Shown: positions 10,520-18,315 of the stretch, in pieces
How positions within the stretch are numbered: position 1 is the first letter of the stretch
Layout: each line of letters begins with the position of its first letter
From: Pseudanabaena sp. Salubria-1
GTDB lineage: Bacteria > Cyanobacteriota > Cyanobacteriia > Pseudanabaenales > Pseudanabaenaceae
Length of the DNA: 64,000 bases
Assembly (NCBI GenBank): GCA_023336205.1
Contig: JALQCR010000007.1
Span: 62,001 to 126,000 of the forward strand
Direction of reading: 5' to 3'
Translations under genes and position numbers: made by a program
The notes under the pieces: generated by a model
What the model was told of the DNA's origin: nothing
Seen by the model: the letters and a program-made list of their open reading frames with translations, nothing else
The model's database searches: none

Positions 10520-10724
10520 AAAAAAAGATGATTGGAAAGAAGTAAAACGAGTGAGTATTGATGAAGTGAGTAAACGCAAAGGACATAAAGACTTTGTGAC
10601 AGTCGTATCAAGTATTGACGCAGGAGCATTACTAGAAGTAATTGATAGTCATAAACAAGATGACATCATTGAAGTCCTGAAGCAGCAACCGATTGAGATA
10701 AGGGAAAAAGTAGAGGAGGTTAGC

Positions 10725-12022
10725 CTTAGTGGTGCAGAAAAATCTGAAAAGCGTTGCTAGGCATAGAATCTCATCATGAGACAAGAGGCAAAAAGGGGCA
10801 AGAGATGAGATACTCAAGTTCCTCAACAAAAGATCTTATCCATGCCCCACCTATATCTTCAGCTACAACAACAATTGCGTCAATGGCTCAAGCCAAAAGA
10901 TAAGCGACATCTCCAAGGATTTGCGGAGTCTGTAGCTGCGATATTGCAATCAGGAAGTGCGAGTCTGAGTCATTGGTTGCCCTATTTAAGCCATCGAGAG
11001 TGCCAAGCCAGAAGTCAGATGGAAAGACTAAGCTACTTTGTGCATAATCCACATATCATCGCCGAGAGATTCTATAACCCATTGGTGAAGCACTTTCTCC
11101 AAGCATTTGCAGGAGAATCGTTGGAACTAGCCTTAGACACAAGTATGCTGTGGGATAAATTCTGTCTTATAGAAGTATGCTTGATTTGGGGAGGGAGGTC
11201 GATTACTCTAGCTCAAGTAGTACTAGAGCATGGCAGCGCTACAGTTGGCTTTGAACATTATCGTCCCGTCTTAGAACAAGTACGCTCTCTATTGCCGCCA
11301 CAAAGTACGGTGACCTTGCTTGCCGACCGAGGTTTTGAACATGGGGAATTAATCCGATGGTTACAGCAAAATCACTGGTCTTGGGCAATTCGCGCAAAGA
11401 GCGATCTGCTAGTGACTCTGCCAACAGGTACAACCAAGCGTGTTGAACAACTGATACCTCCCGCAGAGCAAGCTTATCTAGTTCCCGATGTCACCGTACT
11501 CGGTGATGTTAATTGTCATTTAGCGACGGCTAACCTAGACATGGCTAACGGTTCATGGGCTGTCCTTAGCGATATTCCCCCTTCATTACAGACTTTTGCT
11601 CTCTATGGCAAACGCTTTGGTGGAATCGAACCCCATTTTAAAGACTATAAGTCGGCGGCTTTTAATGTTGTTAGCTCTCATCTCCGTGATGCTCAAGCTC
11701 TTACCTGTTTATTTATGCTCCTTGCCACGGCTAACCTGATTGCTGTAATTCTTGGCATAATGTTGGTGCGTTTGGGGCAAAGGGCTGCGATTGATTGGCA
11801 CGATCATCGCGGCTTGAGTTTTCTGCAACTCGGTCTCCGTCAGCTTCACACTCTTCTTTACCAACAAAAATCTCTTCCTATTTTGCAGATTTTGCCTAGA
11901 ACTAATCCTCCTCCTGCCTCTGCTTCTATTGCTAAACGCGAAAAGTTAGATTTTCGTATCGAATTTGCCCGTATTACCATTGTCTCATCTTGAGACTCCC
12001 ATGAGTTTTCTGCACCACTAAG
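10725..12022 (+). mobile_element. IS4-family insertion sequence inside ISL3 copy B
   Basis: It has perfect 17-bp terminal inverted repeats, CTTAGTGGTGCAGAAAA at 10725 and its complement ending at 12022. It is flanked by GGAGGTTAGC (10715-10724 and 12023-12032), a 10-bp target duplication. The length is 1298 bp, and it carries one complete transposase gene. Confidence 0.95.
10842..11993 (+). CDS. IS4-family DDE transposase
   Basis: The product has 383 residues. The N-terminal part is a helical DNA-binding region (RHLQGFAESVAAILQSGSAS, YLSHRECQARSQMERL). The RNase-H-like core has Asp in LALDTSMLWDKF, Asp in TLLADRGFEHGELI and Glu in FGGIEPHFKDYKSAAFNV, which is the YREK-type signature of the IS4 family. 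No stop or frameshift interrupts it, so the element is probably competent. It is the youngest layer in this part of the window, since it sits inside an IS that itself sits inside a host gene. Confidence 0.9.
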   Translation: MPHLYLQLQQQLRQWLKPKDKRHLQGFAESVAAILQSGSASLSHWLPYLSHRECQARSQMERLSYFVHNPHIIAERFYNPLVKHFLQAFAGESLELALDTSMLWDKFCLIEVCLIWGGRSITLAQVVLEHGSATVGFEHYRPVLEQVRSLLPPQSTVTLLADRGFEHGELIRWLQQNHWSWAIRAKSDLLVTLPTGTTKRVEQLIPPAEQAYLVPDVTVLGDVNCHLATANLDMANGSWAVLSDIPPSLQTFALYGKRFGGIEPHFKDYKSAAFNVVSSHLRDAQALTCLFMLLATANLIAVILGIMLVRLGQRAAIDWHDHRGLSFLQLGLRQLHTLLYQQKSLPILQILPRTNPPPASASIAKREKLDFRIEFARITIVSS

Positions 12023-12593
12023 GGAGGTTAGCATTGATATGTGGGGAGGCTTTCCCAAAGTTGTCAAAGAAGTATTTCCAAATGCGAAAATTGTCATCGA
12101 CAGATTTCATGTTATGCAGCCACTAATCAAAGAGTTAAATCAACTGCGTCAAAAAGCTAAAATCAAGATTAAAGGTAGTCGATTTATTCTACTAAAGAAC
12201 AAGGTAGACTTAACAGAAGAAGAAAAAGTGAAGTTAGAAAATGTCTTGAAATGTTCTAAACGCTTGCGACTAGCTTATAATCTCAAAGAAGACTTTAGAA
12301 GTATTTTTGAGACTTGTAAAACTCCTGAAGAGGGTCAGAAACAATTAAAAGAATGGCTTCAAAAAGCTAAAGCTGTTTATGGCGCAGTTTTGGAAACCAT
12401 TCGTAATCATCTTGATAATATTTGTAACTACTTTTTAAATCGTACATCTAGTGGTGTGATGGAGGGACTTAATAATCGTATTAAATTAATTAAACGACAG
12501 GCTTATGGTTTTTTAAATTTTTTAAATTTTCGTTCTAGATTATTAGCTTGTCTTTCTCATTAGATTTACTTATCCCCTTAAACCCAGAAGACC

Positions 12594-12703
12594 CAGAAAT
12601 AGATAATTGTATTAGGATCTATGTCTACAAACGTGACAATTGACCATCCATCTTCATCAGCATTGAAAGATACAAATGCTATATCGCCAGAGTTTAGAGC
12701 CAT
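12594..12703 (-). pseudogene. 5' piece (start codon) of the interrupted nuclease-like gene
   Basis: Reading down from ATG at 12703 gives MALNSGDIAFVSFNADEDGW, then SIVTFVDIDPNTIIYF. After removal of the composite transposon it continues SDGTATSPTAIGAG in frame. This N-terminus is the usual opening of a family of large secreted cyanobacterial proteins that lack a classical signal peptide. An AAGG lies 10 bp upstream of the ATG and could serve as ribosome binding site. The whole original gene would have exceeded 3.7 kb, counting only what lies in this window. Confidence 0.85.
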
Positions 12704-13548
12704 TTTTTATTGCCTTGATAGATTTGGGAGAATAAGAGAGAACAGTTCTTAAACAAAAGAAAAATATGCACTTATGAAAATGCATGGCAAAATCGCATAA
12801 CAATCACTTGTAATGAGACTTTAGAATTGCGATCGCAATTATTAGGTAATTCTTTGCAACTAGTTTTAATACTTACGAGAAGATGCTTAAATCCTCGCAA
12901 TTGAGGGGGTTTTCAGGATCAAGTCCAGACATAGAAACGTTCTATTGATCTCCAGTGAAATACTTACCCAGCAGCAATATCAAGCAGTAATGGGTGTATC
13001 TAACGAGAGATAAAATTAAGATTTTGTAAGCACCTAGAACCTAACTATTTACTGACACTTAAAACATATATATCTTCTTGAACTCTAATTTTTTTCCTTA
13101 ATTAGCCTACAGGAAAGCTCTATAAGCTTGGGTTAAGAGAACAATACAATTTTGGTTAAGAGAAGGATAAATATTGATGCTTACAAAAGTTTATTGTTTG
13201 CAATTAGCTCTTGTTTGGGTATGGATGCGATCGCCGTTGGAATTTAGTTGAAGCGATCGCTATTTGATGAGATTGAAGAGCGATCATTTTTAATTTATGA
13301 AATTTAATACTCAGGGTAATTAATAGTTAGGGTAACTAATAGTCAAACTAGCCCTGAGTGTAGCAATCCTATTTTATTTGCAATCCTAGAGAGTGCGACC
13401 CGCAAGGGCGAACTCTCTAGGATTGCTACATTCGCCACAAACTGGGAAAAAATTTAATTTAACACCTTATAACTTTGTCAGTTTTTTTGGCAAAATTGCC
13501 ATATACTAGATAGGCTGTCAAGTTTTCAACAGTAATAAGGAAGGAGCT
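12704..13548. other. Long intergenic region with a nested hairpin, upstream of rpsD and of the broken nuclease gene
   Basis: No credible gene is seen. At 13380-13426 there is a strong hairpin: 15-bp arms GCAATCCTAGAGAGT and its complement, enclosing an inner CCC-GCAA-GGG stem. The left arm core (GCAATCCT) also occurs in direct orientation just before it, at 13362-13370. Two similar direct copies of GGTTAAGAGAA occur at 13131-13167. The divergent promoters of rpsD and the nuclease gene must lie here, but I cannot fix them. Confidence 0.5.
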
Positions 13549-14157
13549 ATGTCCCGTTATAGAGGTCCGCGCCTCAGAATCGTCAGAAGACTCGGAGAGC
13601 TTCCCGGTCTAAGTCGCAAACAACCTAAGCACGCATATCCACCTGGAATGCATGGTCAAGACCGCAAAAAGCGCTCTGAATACGCTGTGCGTCTAGAAGA
13701 AAAGCAAAAGCTACGCTTTAACTATGGTCTAACTGAGACTCAAATGCTGCGCTATGTACGTAGAGCAAGACGAGTTAAGGGTTCTACAGGCTTAGTATTA
13801 CTACAATTGCTAGAAATGCGTCTAGACAATACCGTTTTCCGTATGGGATTTGCTCCGACGATTCCTGCTGCGCGTCAACTGGTAAACCACGGACATATCA
13901 CTATTAATGGTAAGAGTGTCACCATTCCTAGTTATGGCTGCCGCCCTGGTGAAGTAATTAGCGTTAAAGATAACGAAAAATCCCGCAAAATTGTCGAGCG
14001 TAATCTCGAATTCCCAGGACTTTCAAACATTCCTAGCCATTTAGAATTTGATAAGGCGAAGATGACTGGTAAGGTCAATGGCGTTGTCGAACGCGAATGG
14101 GTAGCATTGCAAGTGAACGAACTGCTGGTTATTGAGTACTACTCACGCCAAGCTTAA
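13549..14157 (+). CDS. rpsD: 30S ribosomal protein S4
   Basis: The product is 202 residues, the normal length for cyanobacterial and plastid S4. It opens with [20 protein letters not shown] and has the S4 RNA-binding domain in the second half ([40 protein letters not shown]). S4 is a primary 16S rRNA binder that nucleates small-subunit assembly and is a translational autoregulator in other bacteria. A good Shine-Dalgarno (GGAAGGAG) sits just before the ATG. As is usual in cyanobacteria, the gene stands alone rather than in the large ribosomal operon. Confidence 0.98.
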   Translation: MSRYRGPRLRIVRRLGELPGLSRKQPKHAYPPGMHGQDRKKRSEYAVRLEEKQKLRFNYGLTETQMLRYVRRARRVKGSTGLVLLQLLEMRLDNTVFRMGFAPTIPAARQLVNHGHITINGKSVTIPSYGCRPGEVISVKDNEKSRKIVERNLEFPGLSNIPSHLEFDKAKMTGKVNGVVEREWVALQVNELLVIEYYSRQA

Positions 14158-14278
14158 GGTTGAAGCACTCAGCTACGGGCTTTGTTGATCTTAGATAAAT
14201 TGCTTGTAGCTGAACGCCTTCCAACTGGGTAAACTGCCAATTGGGTAAACTCTATTAGGTTCAACTTCACTGCGAATT

Positions 14279-14866
14279 ATGCAGTTAAATATTTCTGCTC
14301 CTGTAAACCTCGATTTACATGTTCCTAAGGACTTTGTTAGGGGTTGTCCCCGTAGCGTCCGTATGGATATTGATCATCTGCTTCTAGCGATCGAGGCGCT
14401 GGATTTAGAAGCAGTTGAAGTAATGCTGGTCTTAATTGAGCAGTTAGACTTACAAAAAACGATTCCTAGTCGTGTCGCTTTTTGGCGACTGCGTAATACT
14501 AATCCGCTTCGCCGCAACTATCAGCGGGCTAGTTTAAGTTGGGATGAGCTAAAGGCATTGGTAAAGATTGTTTGCACGATCGCTAAGCAGTTAGATACTG
14601 GTTTGCGCTTACTGCTGAGTACCCATCAACAGATGATTGAGGGCAAGATCGAGGCCTTAGGTTTACAACAAAATCAAGGTTTCTTAGAAAATTATATTGA
14701 TCGCTTCACATCCTTATATATCGGTCGGATGAGATCGCCTTCGCCACTAAAAAAAGAAGAAATTCGCGAATTGGCGTTGCAATTGCTGACGCGGTTATTG
14801 TTGTGTAGCGGTGTGGCTGGCGAATTTCGCCTGTGGAATAGTCTGTTTGATGGAGCGATCGCCTAA
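14279..14866 (+). CDS. DUF3038 family protein
   Basis: A soluble protein of 195 residues. The central segment (IPSRVAFWRLRNTNPLRRNY, SWDELKALVKIVCTIAKQLD) resembles the cyanobacterial DUF3038 family, of unknown function. It is mostly helical, with no signal peptide or membrane segment. Its TAA stop overlaps the ATG of the next gene (TAATG, sharing one base), which implies translational coupling with the DUF4335 gene. The two families commonly occur as a pair, so the products probably act together. Confidence 0.8.
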   Translation: MQLNISAPVNLDLHVPKDFVRGCPRSVRMDIDHLLLAIEALDLEAVEVMLVLIEQLDLQKTIPSRVAFWRLRNTNPLRRNYQRASLSWDELKALVKIVCTIAKQLDTGLRLLLSTHQQMIEGKIEALGLQQNQGFLENYIDRFTSLYIGRMRSPSPLKKEEIRELALQLLTRLLLCSGVAGEFRLWNSLFDGAIA

Positions 14867-15645
14867 TGATTCAACGCAGCTATAGTTTGCCAAGTTGTAC
14901 TTTGCTGGTTGATGGGATCATCACAGGTAGTGATGTGATGTCAATTTTGACCAGTTTTAGTTGTCGCTTTAGCCATCACTCTGAGCCAATTGTGGGTGGT
15001 CTAGAACTACTCAATGCTTTAGTGAAAGTGGTAGGAGCCTATGCTCAGGCTTTAAAAAGTAATACTTTGGTAGCAATTCCTGAAAAGCAGGTGCGTCTCG
15101 AGCCTGAAGGAAAGCATCTGCATTTGCTTTCGGTATTACTAAATGAAGCTGATGCTCACAATCCCAAGCAGCTACAAATCAAACTGAATACGATTCAGCT
15201 TTTTGACCTGATGGAGAGTCTAGATCGTCTATGTTGCGATCCGACAACTTTGCCAGACTTGAAACTGGTGACTCAGATTTCTGACTATCGATCGCAGGCT
15301 CAGTTAAATAGTCAAGCAGTATCAGCGATCGCTGGTGTGGTCAGTTTAGCGATCGCGGCAACGGTTTTGTATTTTATCCCCATTCCCAAACCTCAACCAA
15401 AGCCAGCTCAAACTGTTCCAGTGCAAACTAAACCATTGCCCAAGGAGTCAACTCCGCCAACAGTTAGTCCCACAAGTTCGCCAACTTCTGAGAATTCAGC
15501 TAGTCCCACTAGTTCGCCAAGTCCTGAAAGTTCTTCGCCAAGTCCTGAGAGTTCACCAAGTCCTGAAAGTTCTTCGCCAAGTCCTGAGAGTTCACCAAGT
15601 CCTGAAAGTTCGCCAACTCCTACTCCTAGTGCTAGCCCGAACTAA
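14866..15645 (+). CDS. DUF4335 family membrane-anchored protein with Ser-Pro-rich tail
   Basis: The product has 259 residues. The N-terminal domain (MIQRSYSLPSCTLLVDGI) is the DUF4335 hallmark, of unknown role. A single membrane segment follows near residues 150-170 (AVSAIAGVVSLAIAATVLYF). After it comes a low-complexity tail of PKP and repeated SPSPESS units, encoded by near-identical tandem DNA repeats at about 15520-15615. The tail probably lies across the membrane from the folded domain. It is translationally coupled to DUF3038 upstream and ends at a clear terminator. Confidence 0.8.
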   Translation: MIQRSYSLPSCTLLVDGIITGSDVMSILTSFSCRFSHHSEPIVGGLELLNALVKVVGAYAQALKSNTLVAIPEKQVRLEPEGKHLHLLSVLLNEADAHNPKQLQIKLNTIQLFDLMESLDRLCCDPTTLPDLKLVTQISDYRSQAQLNSQAVSAIAGVVSLAIAATVLYFIPIPKPQPKPAQTVPVQTKPLPKESTPPTVSPTSSPTSENSASPTSSPSPESSSPSPESSPSPESSSPSPESSPSPESSPTPTPSASPN

Positions 15646-15680
15646 AAAAAAGAGATGTGTTTTGCACATCTCTTTTTTTA
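15644..15680 (+). terminator. Intrinsic terminator after DUF3038-DUF4335
   Basis: The stem AGAGATGTG pairs with CACATCTCT (15651-15673) and is followed by a run of seven T. An A tract precedes it. Confidence 0.9.
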
Positions 15681-15794
15681 TATGGTTTTCGTAGCGTCAT
15701 ATACATAGCTAAACATAGATCTGCGTCTCAATTGATATAGAGAGTTCTAGCCCGTCGGGCTAAAACTTTTTGTGATCTTTGTGGGTTAGGTTTG

Positions 15795-16898
15795 ATGACT
15801 GAGGTACTCGATCCGACCAAGCTTTTATTTGATTTGCATCGAGGAACAGAAATTGCCGAAACTTTCTCTGGATGTCTAGAGCCAGAGGCGATCGCGCATC
15901 GAGTTACTGATGGCATCGTTGAGCAGTTTGATTGTGCTTTTGCGAGGGTGTGGTTATTAGAGCCAGAACGGACTTATCTGAAGTTAGTGGCTTCTTCAGG
16001 CATGTATACGCGCATTGATGGCAGATTTGCAAAAGTGCCGATGGGGGCTTATAAAGTGGGCAAGATTGCCCAAAATCGCGTTTCATTTTTAAGTAATCAT
16101 CTGGCTGACGAACCTTGGGTTGGCGATCGCGGCTGGGCAATTACTAATAATATTCGCGGTTTTGCTGGCTATCCATTGGAAATCAAAGGCAGGGTGGTCG
16201 GGGTTTTAGCAGCTTTCAGTCATCAGGCGATGCCGCCCGAATTTCTAGAATTTTTACGGATGCTCTGCACGATCGCGGCGATCGCTATTGATAGCGCGTT
16301 CAAGCATCAACAGGAAAAGCAAGCTTGGCAAAGTATGAGCCAGCCTCCAGTTACTGAGCAAGGCTTGTTATCCGATCGCCTAGCCTACATTCTGAACTCT
16401 AATCGTTTGACTTTAGTGGGGACAGAACGAGTGCTAAGTCTAACTACTGATTATGTATTTTTGCGGGCTGCCGAAATTCTTAATCAAATTGGGGGTGCTT
16501 ATTGTCGCTTAATTTACTCTGATATATCGATATCTCTAGAAGCGATCGTCGCAAAGACTAAAACTAAAATTGCTGATCCTCACACTTGGCTGCGATCGTT
16601 GTTTGGGGAATTGTTTTTGATTGTTTCTAGCTTGAGTGGTGAGATCAATATCCATGCAACTGAGTTACAAATTGCGATCAAGATCCCATTTGCCAAAGAG
16701 TCAAATCCCCTTTCTGAGCGTGAATTGGAGATGATGCAGCTATTAACTCAAGGATTACGCGATCGGGATATTGCTCAGCAATTGGTAATCAGCGAAAGTA
16801 CAGTCAAGTTTCATATTAATAATATTTTGGCTAAACTCAAAGCTAGAACTCGTTTTCAGGCACTACATATAGCTATGGCTAATGGGTGGATTTTTTGA
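15795..16898 (+). CDS. GAF-domain LuxR-type transcriptional regulator
   Basis: The product is about 367 residues. An N-terminal GAF domain covers roughly residues 20-170 (RVWLLEPERTYLKLVASSGM, RGFAGYPLEIKGRVVGVLAA). A middle region of unknown fold follows. A C-terminal LuxR/FixJ helix-turn-helix ends the protein (PLSERELEMMQLLTQGLRDR, AQQLVISESTVKFHINNILA). The GAF domain suggests control by a small ligand, a tetrapyrrole or redox state. No conserved chromophore Cys motif is obvious. The start is ATG 15795; a TTG in frame just upstream is less likely. It ends 180 bp before psbA on the same strand, which makes photosynthesis-gene control a reasonable but untested guess. Confidence 0.85.
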   Translation: MTEVLDPTKLLFDLHRGTEIAETFSGCLEPEAIAHRVTDGIVEQFDCAFARVWLLEPERTYLKLVASSGMYTRIDGRFAKVPMGAYKVGKIAQNRVSFLSNHLADEPWVGDRGWAITNNIRGFAGYPLEIKGRVVGVLAAFSHQAMPPEFLEFLRMLCTIAAIAIDSAFKHQQEKQAWQSMSQPPVTEQGLLSDRLAYILNSNRLTLVGTERVLSLTTDYVFLRAAEILNQIGGAYCRLIYSDISISLEAIVAKTKTKIADPHTWLRSLFGELFLIVSSLSGEINIHATELQIAIKIPFAKESNPLSERELEMMQLLTQGLRDRDIAQQLVISESTVKFHINNILAKLKARTRFQALHIAMANGWIF

Positions 16899-17080
16899 AT
16901 TTATAATTTACAACAATTTCTGAGCCTCTTAATGCGGTAACCACCAAAAGAGAGAACGGGTATCCCCGCAGACAGATTATGAGCATAAATGCTTTACAAA
17001 ACTCAACAAAGAAAGTAACGTTTAGTTCATGGCGAAAGCCAAATACATAAAACAAATAAATCAAACGCAATCATAATCAA
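16899..17080 (+). promoter_or_regulatory. psbA promoter and 5' leader region
   Basis: These 182 bp separate the GAF-LuxR gene from psbA. They are A-rich toward the ATG and have no strong Shine-Dalgarno close to it. There is a candidate -10-like TATAAT-type stretch but I cannot assign it firmly. The region must contain the light-responsive psbA promoter unless psbA is co-transcribed with the upstream gene. Confidence 0.4.
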
Positions 17081-18163
17081 ATGACAACAGCAGTACAAAG
17101 ACGCGAAAGCGCCTCCCTGTGGGATCAGTTTTGCAATTGGATCACCAGCACCGACAACCGCCTATATGTAGGTTGGTTCGGCGTAATCATGATTCCTTGC
17201 TTACTTGCAGCAACCACATGCTTCGTAATCGCCTTCGTAGGCGCACCACCAGTCGATATCGACGGTATCCGCGAGCCAGTAGCAGGCAGCTTGCTATTCG
17301 GCAACAACATGATTTCTGGCGCAGTCGTACCATCCTCAAATGCGATTGGCCTGCACTTTTACCCCATTTGGGAAGCAGACAGCCTTGACGAATGGCTATA
17401 CAACGGTGGCCCTTACCAATTGGTAGTATTCCACTTCCTCATCGGCATTTTCTGCTACATGGGACGTGAATGGGAACTTTCCTACCGCCTCGGTATGCGT
17501 CCTTGGATCGCAGTAGCATACTCTGCACCAGTAGCAGCAGCAACCGCAGTATTCTTGATCTACCCAATCGGACAAGGATCATTCTCTGACGGTATGCCTT
17601 TGGGAATCTCTGGAACCTTCAACTTCATGATCGTATTCCAAGCAGAACACAACATCCTGATGCACCCCTTCCACATGTTAGGAGTAGCAGGCGTGTTCGG
17701 CGGTTCATTGTTCAGTGCAATGCACGGTTCATTGGTAACCTCCAGCTTGATTCGTGAAACAACCGAAAACGAAAGCCAAAACTCAGGCTACAAATTCGGA
17801 CAAGAAGAAGAAACCTACAACATCGTTGCAGCGCACGGCTACTTCGGACGCTTGATCTTCCAATACGCATCATTCAGCAACAGCCGTCAATTGCACTTCT
17901 TCCTAGCCCTATGGCCAGTAGTTGGCATTTGGTTCACCGCATTGGGCGTAAGCACCATGGCATTCAACTTGAACGGTTTCAACTTCAACCAATCGATTTC
18001 TGATAGCCAAGGACGTGTAGTACCATCTTGGGCAGACGTAATCAACCGCGCAAACTTGGGTATGGAAGTAATGCACGAGCGCAATGCTCACAACTTCCCA
18101 CTCGATTTGGCTGCTGTTGATGTAGCACCTGTAGCTATGGCTGCTCCTGCTATTAATGGTTAA
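17081..18163 (+). CDS. psbA: Photosystem II reaction-centre protein D1
   Basis: A complete D1 of 360 residues. It binds the primary pigments, QB and the Mn4CaO5 cluster of PSII in the thylakoid membrane. Mn/Ca ligands are at the standard places: D170, E189, H332, E333, D342 and A344. H198, H215 and H272 are present, and Tyr161 follows FLI. Residue 130 is Glu ([10 protein letters not shown]), the high-light/D1:2-type state rather than Gln. G80, F158 and T286 are the standard residues, so it is not the microaerobic D1' form. A 16-residue C-terminal extension after Ala344 ([16 protein letters not shown]) would be removed by CtpA. A strong terminator follows. Confidence 0.99.
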   Translation: MTTAVQRRESASLWDQFCNWITSTDNRLYVGWFGVIMIPCLLAATTCFVIAFVGAPPVDIDGIREPVAGSLLFGNNMISGAVVPSSNAIGLHFYPIWEADSLDEWLYNGGPYQLVVFHFLIGIFCYMGREWELSYRLGMRPWIAVAYSAPVAAATAVFLIYPIGQGSFSDGMPLGISGTFNFMIVFQAEHNILMHPFHMLGVAGVFGGSLFSAMHGSLVTSSLIRETTENESQNSGYKFGQEEETYNIVAAHGYFGRLIFQYASFSNSRQLHFFLALWPVVGIWFTALGVSTMAFNLNGFNFNQSISDSQGRVVPSWADVINRANLGMEVMHERNAHNFPLDLAAVDVAPVAMAAPAING

Positions 18164-18194
18164 TCTTTACCGATTGATCTAGTCATCTCGAAAT

Positions 18195-18226
18195 AAAAAA
18201 GCCTCTCCTTACGGAGGGGCTTTTTT
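18195..18226 (+). terminator. psbA terminator
   Basis: The hairpin GCCTCTCC-TTAC-GGAGGGGC is flanked by an A run and a T run. It lies 30 bp after the psbA stop. Confidence 0.92.
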
Positions 18227-18280
18227 ATTGATGTGGATTGTGCAGAAGGCGATCGCCTTCTGACCGTTGTTTGCTCAATT

Positions 18281-18315
18281 TGTACCAATTCACAAAAATG
18301 TGACAACACTTTTAA
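18281..18315. repeat. Partial copy of ACCAATTCA hairpin repeat
   Basis: TACCAATTCACAAAAATGTG is followed by ACAACACTTTT. This is the first hairpin of the repeat seen whole at 56381-56476, here with an imperfect stem and no second hairpin. It overlaps the 3' end of the glucokinase gene. Confidence 0.6.

Larger units (their letters stand above)
9960..12563 (+). pseudogene. ISL3-family transposase copy B, broken into three pieces
   Basis: The pieces are 9960-10385 (MDLYLDRLLNLPN to FSLKKK), 10520-10724 (KDDWKEVKRVSIDE to EKVEEVS) and 12033-12563 (IDMWGGFPKVVKEV to LLACLSH). Each is identical to the corresponding part of copy A. The first break is the MITE inserted in the A9 frameshift tract. 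The second is the IS4-family element inserted just before the second catalytic Asp region. The copy is therefore inactive, although its termini remain and the composite transposon could still be moved by copy A. Confidence 0.9.
6633..12593. mobile_element. Composite transposon: two inverted ISL3-family copies around polysaccharide genes
   Basis: The outer flanks are AGAAATAG at 6625-6632 and AGAAATAG at 12594-12601, an 8-bp direct repeat as expected for ISL3. The inner flanks of the two IS copies differ (TGCAAAAT after 7878, ATATAGAA before 9899). The two ISs therefore moved together as one unit. Joining 12594 to 6632 with one repeat removed gives an in-frame host protein (DPNTIIYFSDGTATSPT). 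The cargo, 7879-9898, has a methyltransferase gene and a 5'-truncated O-antigen polymerase/ligase gene. Later insertions (two MITEs, one IS4-family element) are nested inside. Confidence 0.9.
9899..12593 (+). mobile_element. ISL3-family IS, copy B, interrupted by a MITE and an IS4-family element
   Basis: It starts GGCTCTTCTGGGTTTGAGGG at 9899 and ends at 12593 with the complement of GGGTCTTCTGGGTTTAAGGG. Subtracting the MITE (134+8 bp) and the IS4 element (1298+10 bp) leaves about 1245 bp, matching copy A. Confidence 0.9.

Noticed and set aside
10842..11993. Possibility that this IS4-type enzyme and the one at 51591 belong to the same element
   Set aside because: Terminal repeats, target duplications (10 bp against TTAA) and protein sequences are all different.
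15520..15615. Regular tandem repeats resembling a small CRISPR-like array
   Set aside because: The units are in-frame SPSPESS codons of the DUF4335 gene, too short and without spacers.
17081..18163. D1' (microaerobic) variant of psbA
   Set aside because: G80, F158 and T286 are the standard residues; only E130 marks a variant type.
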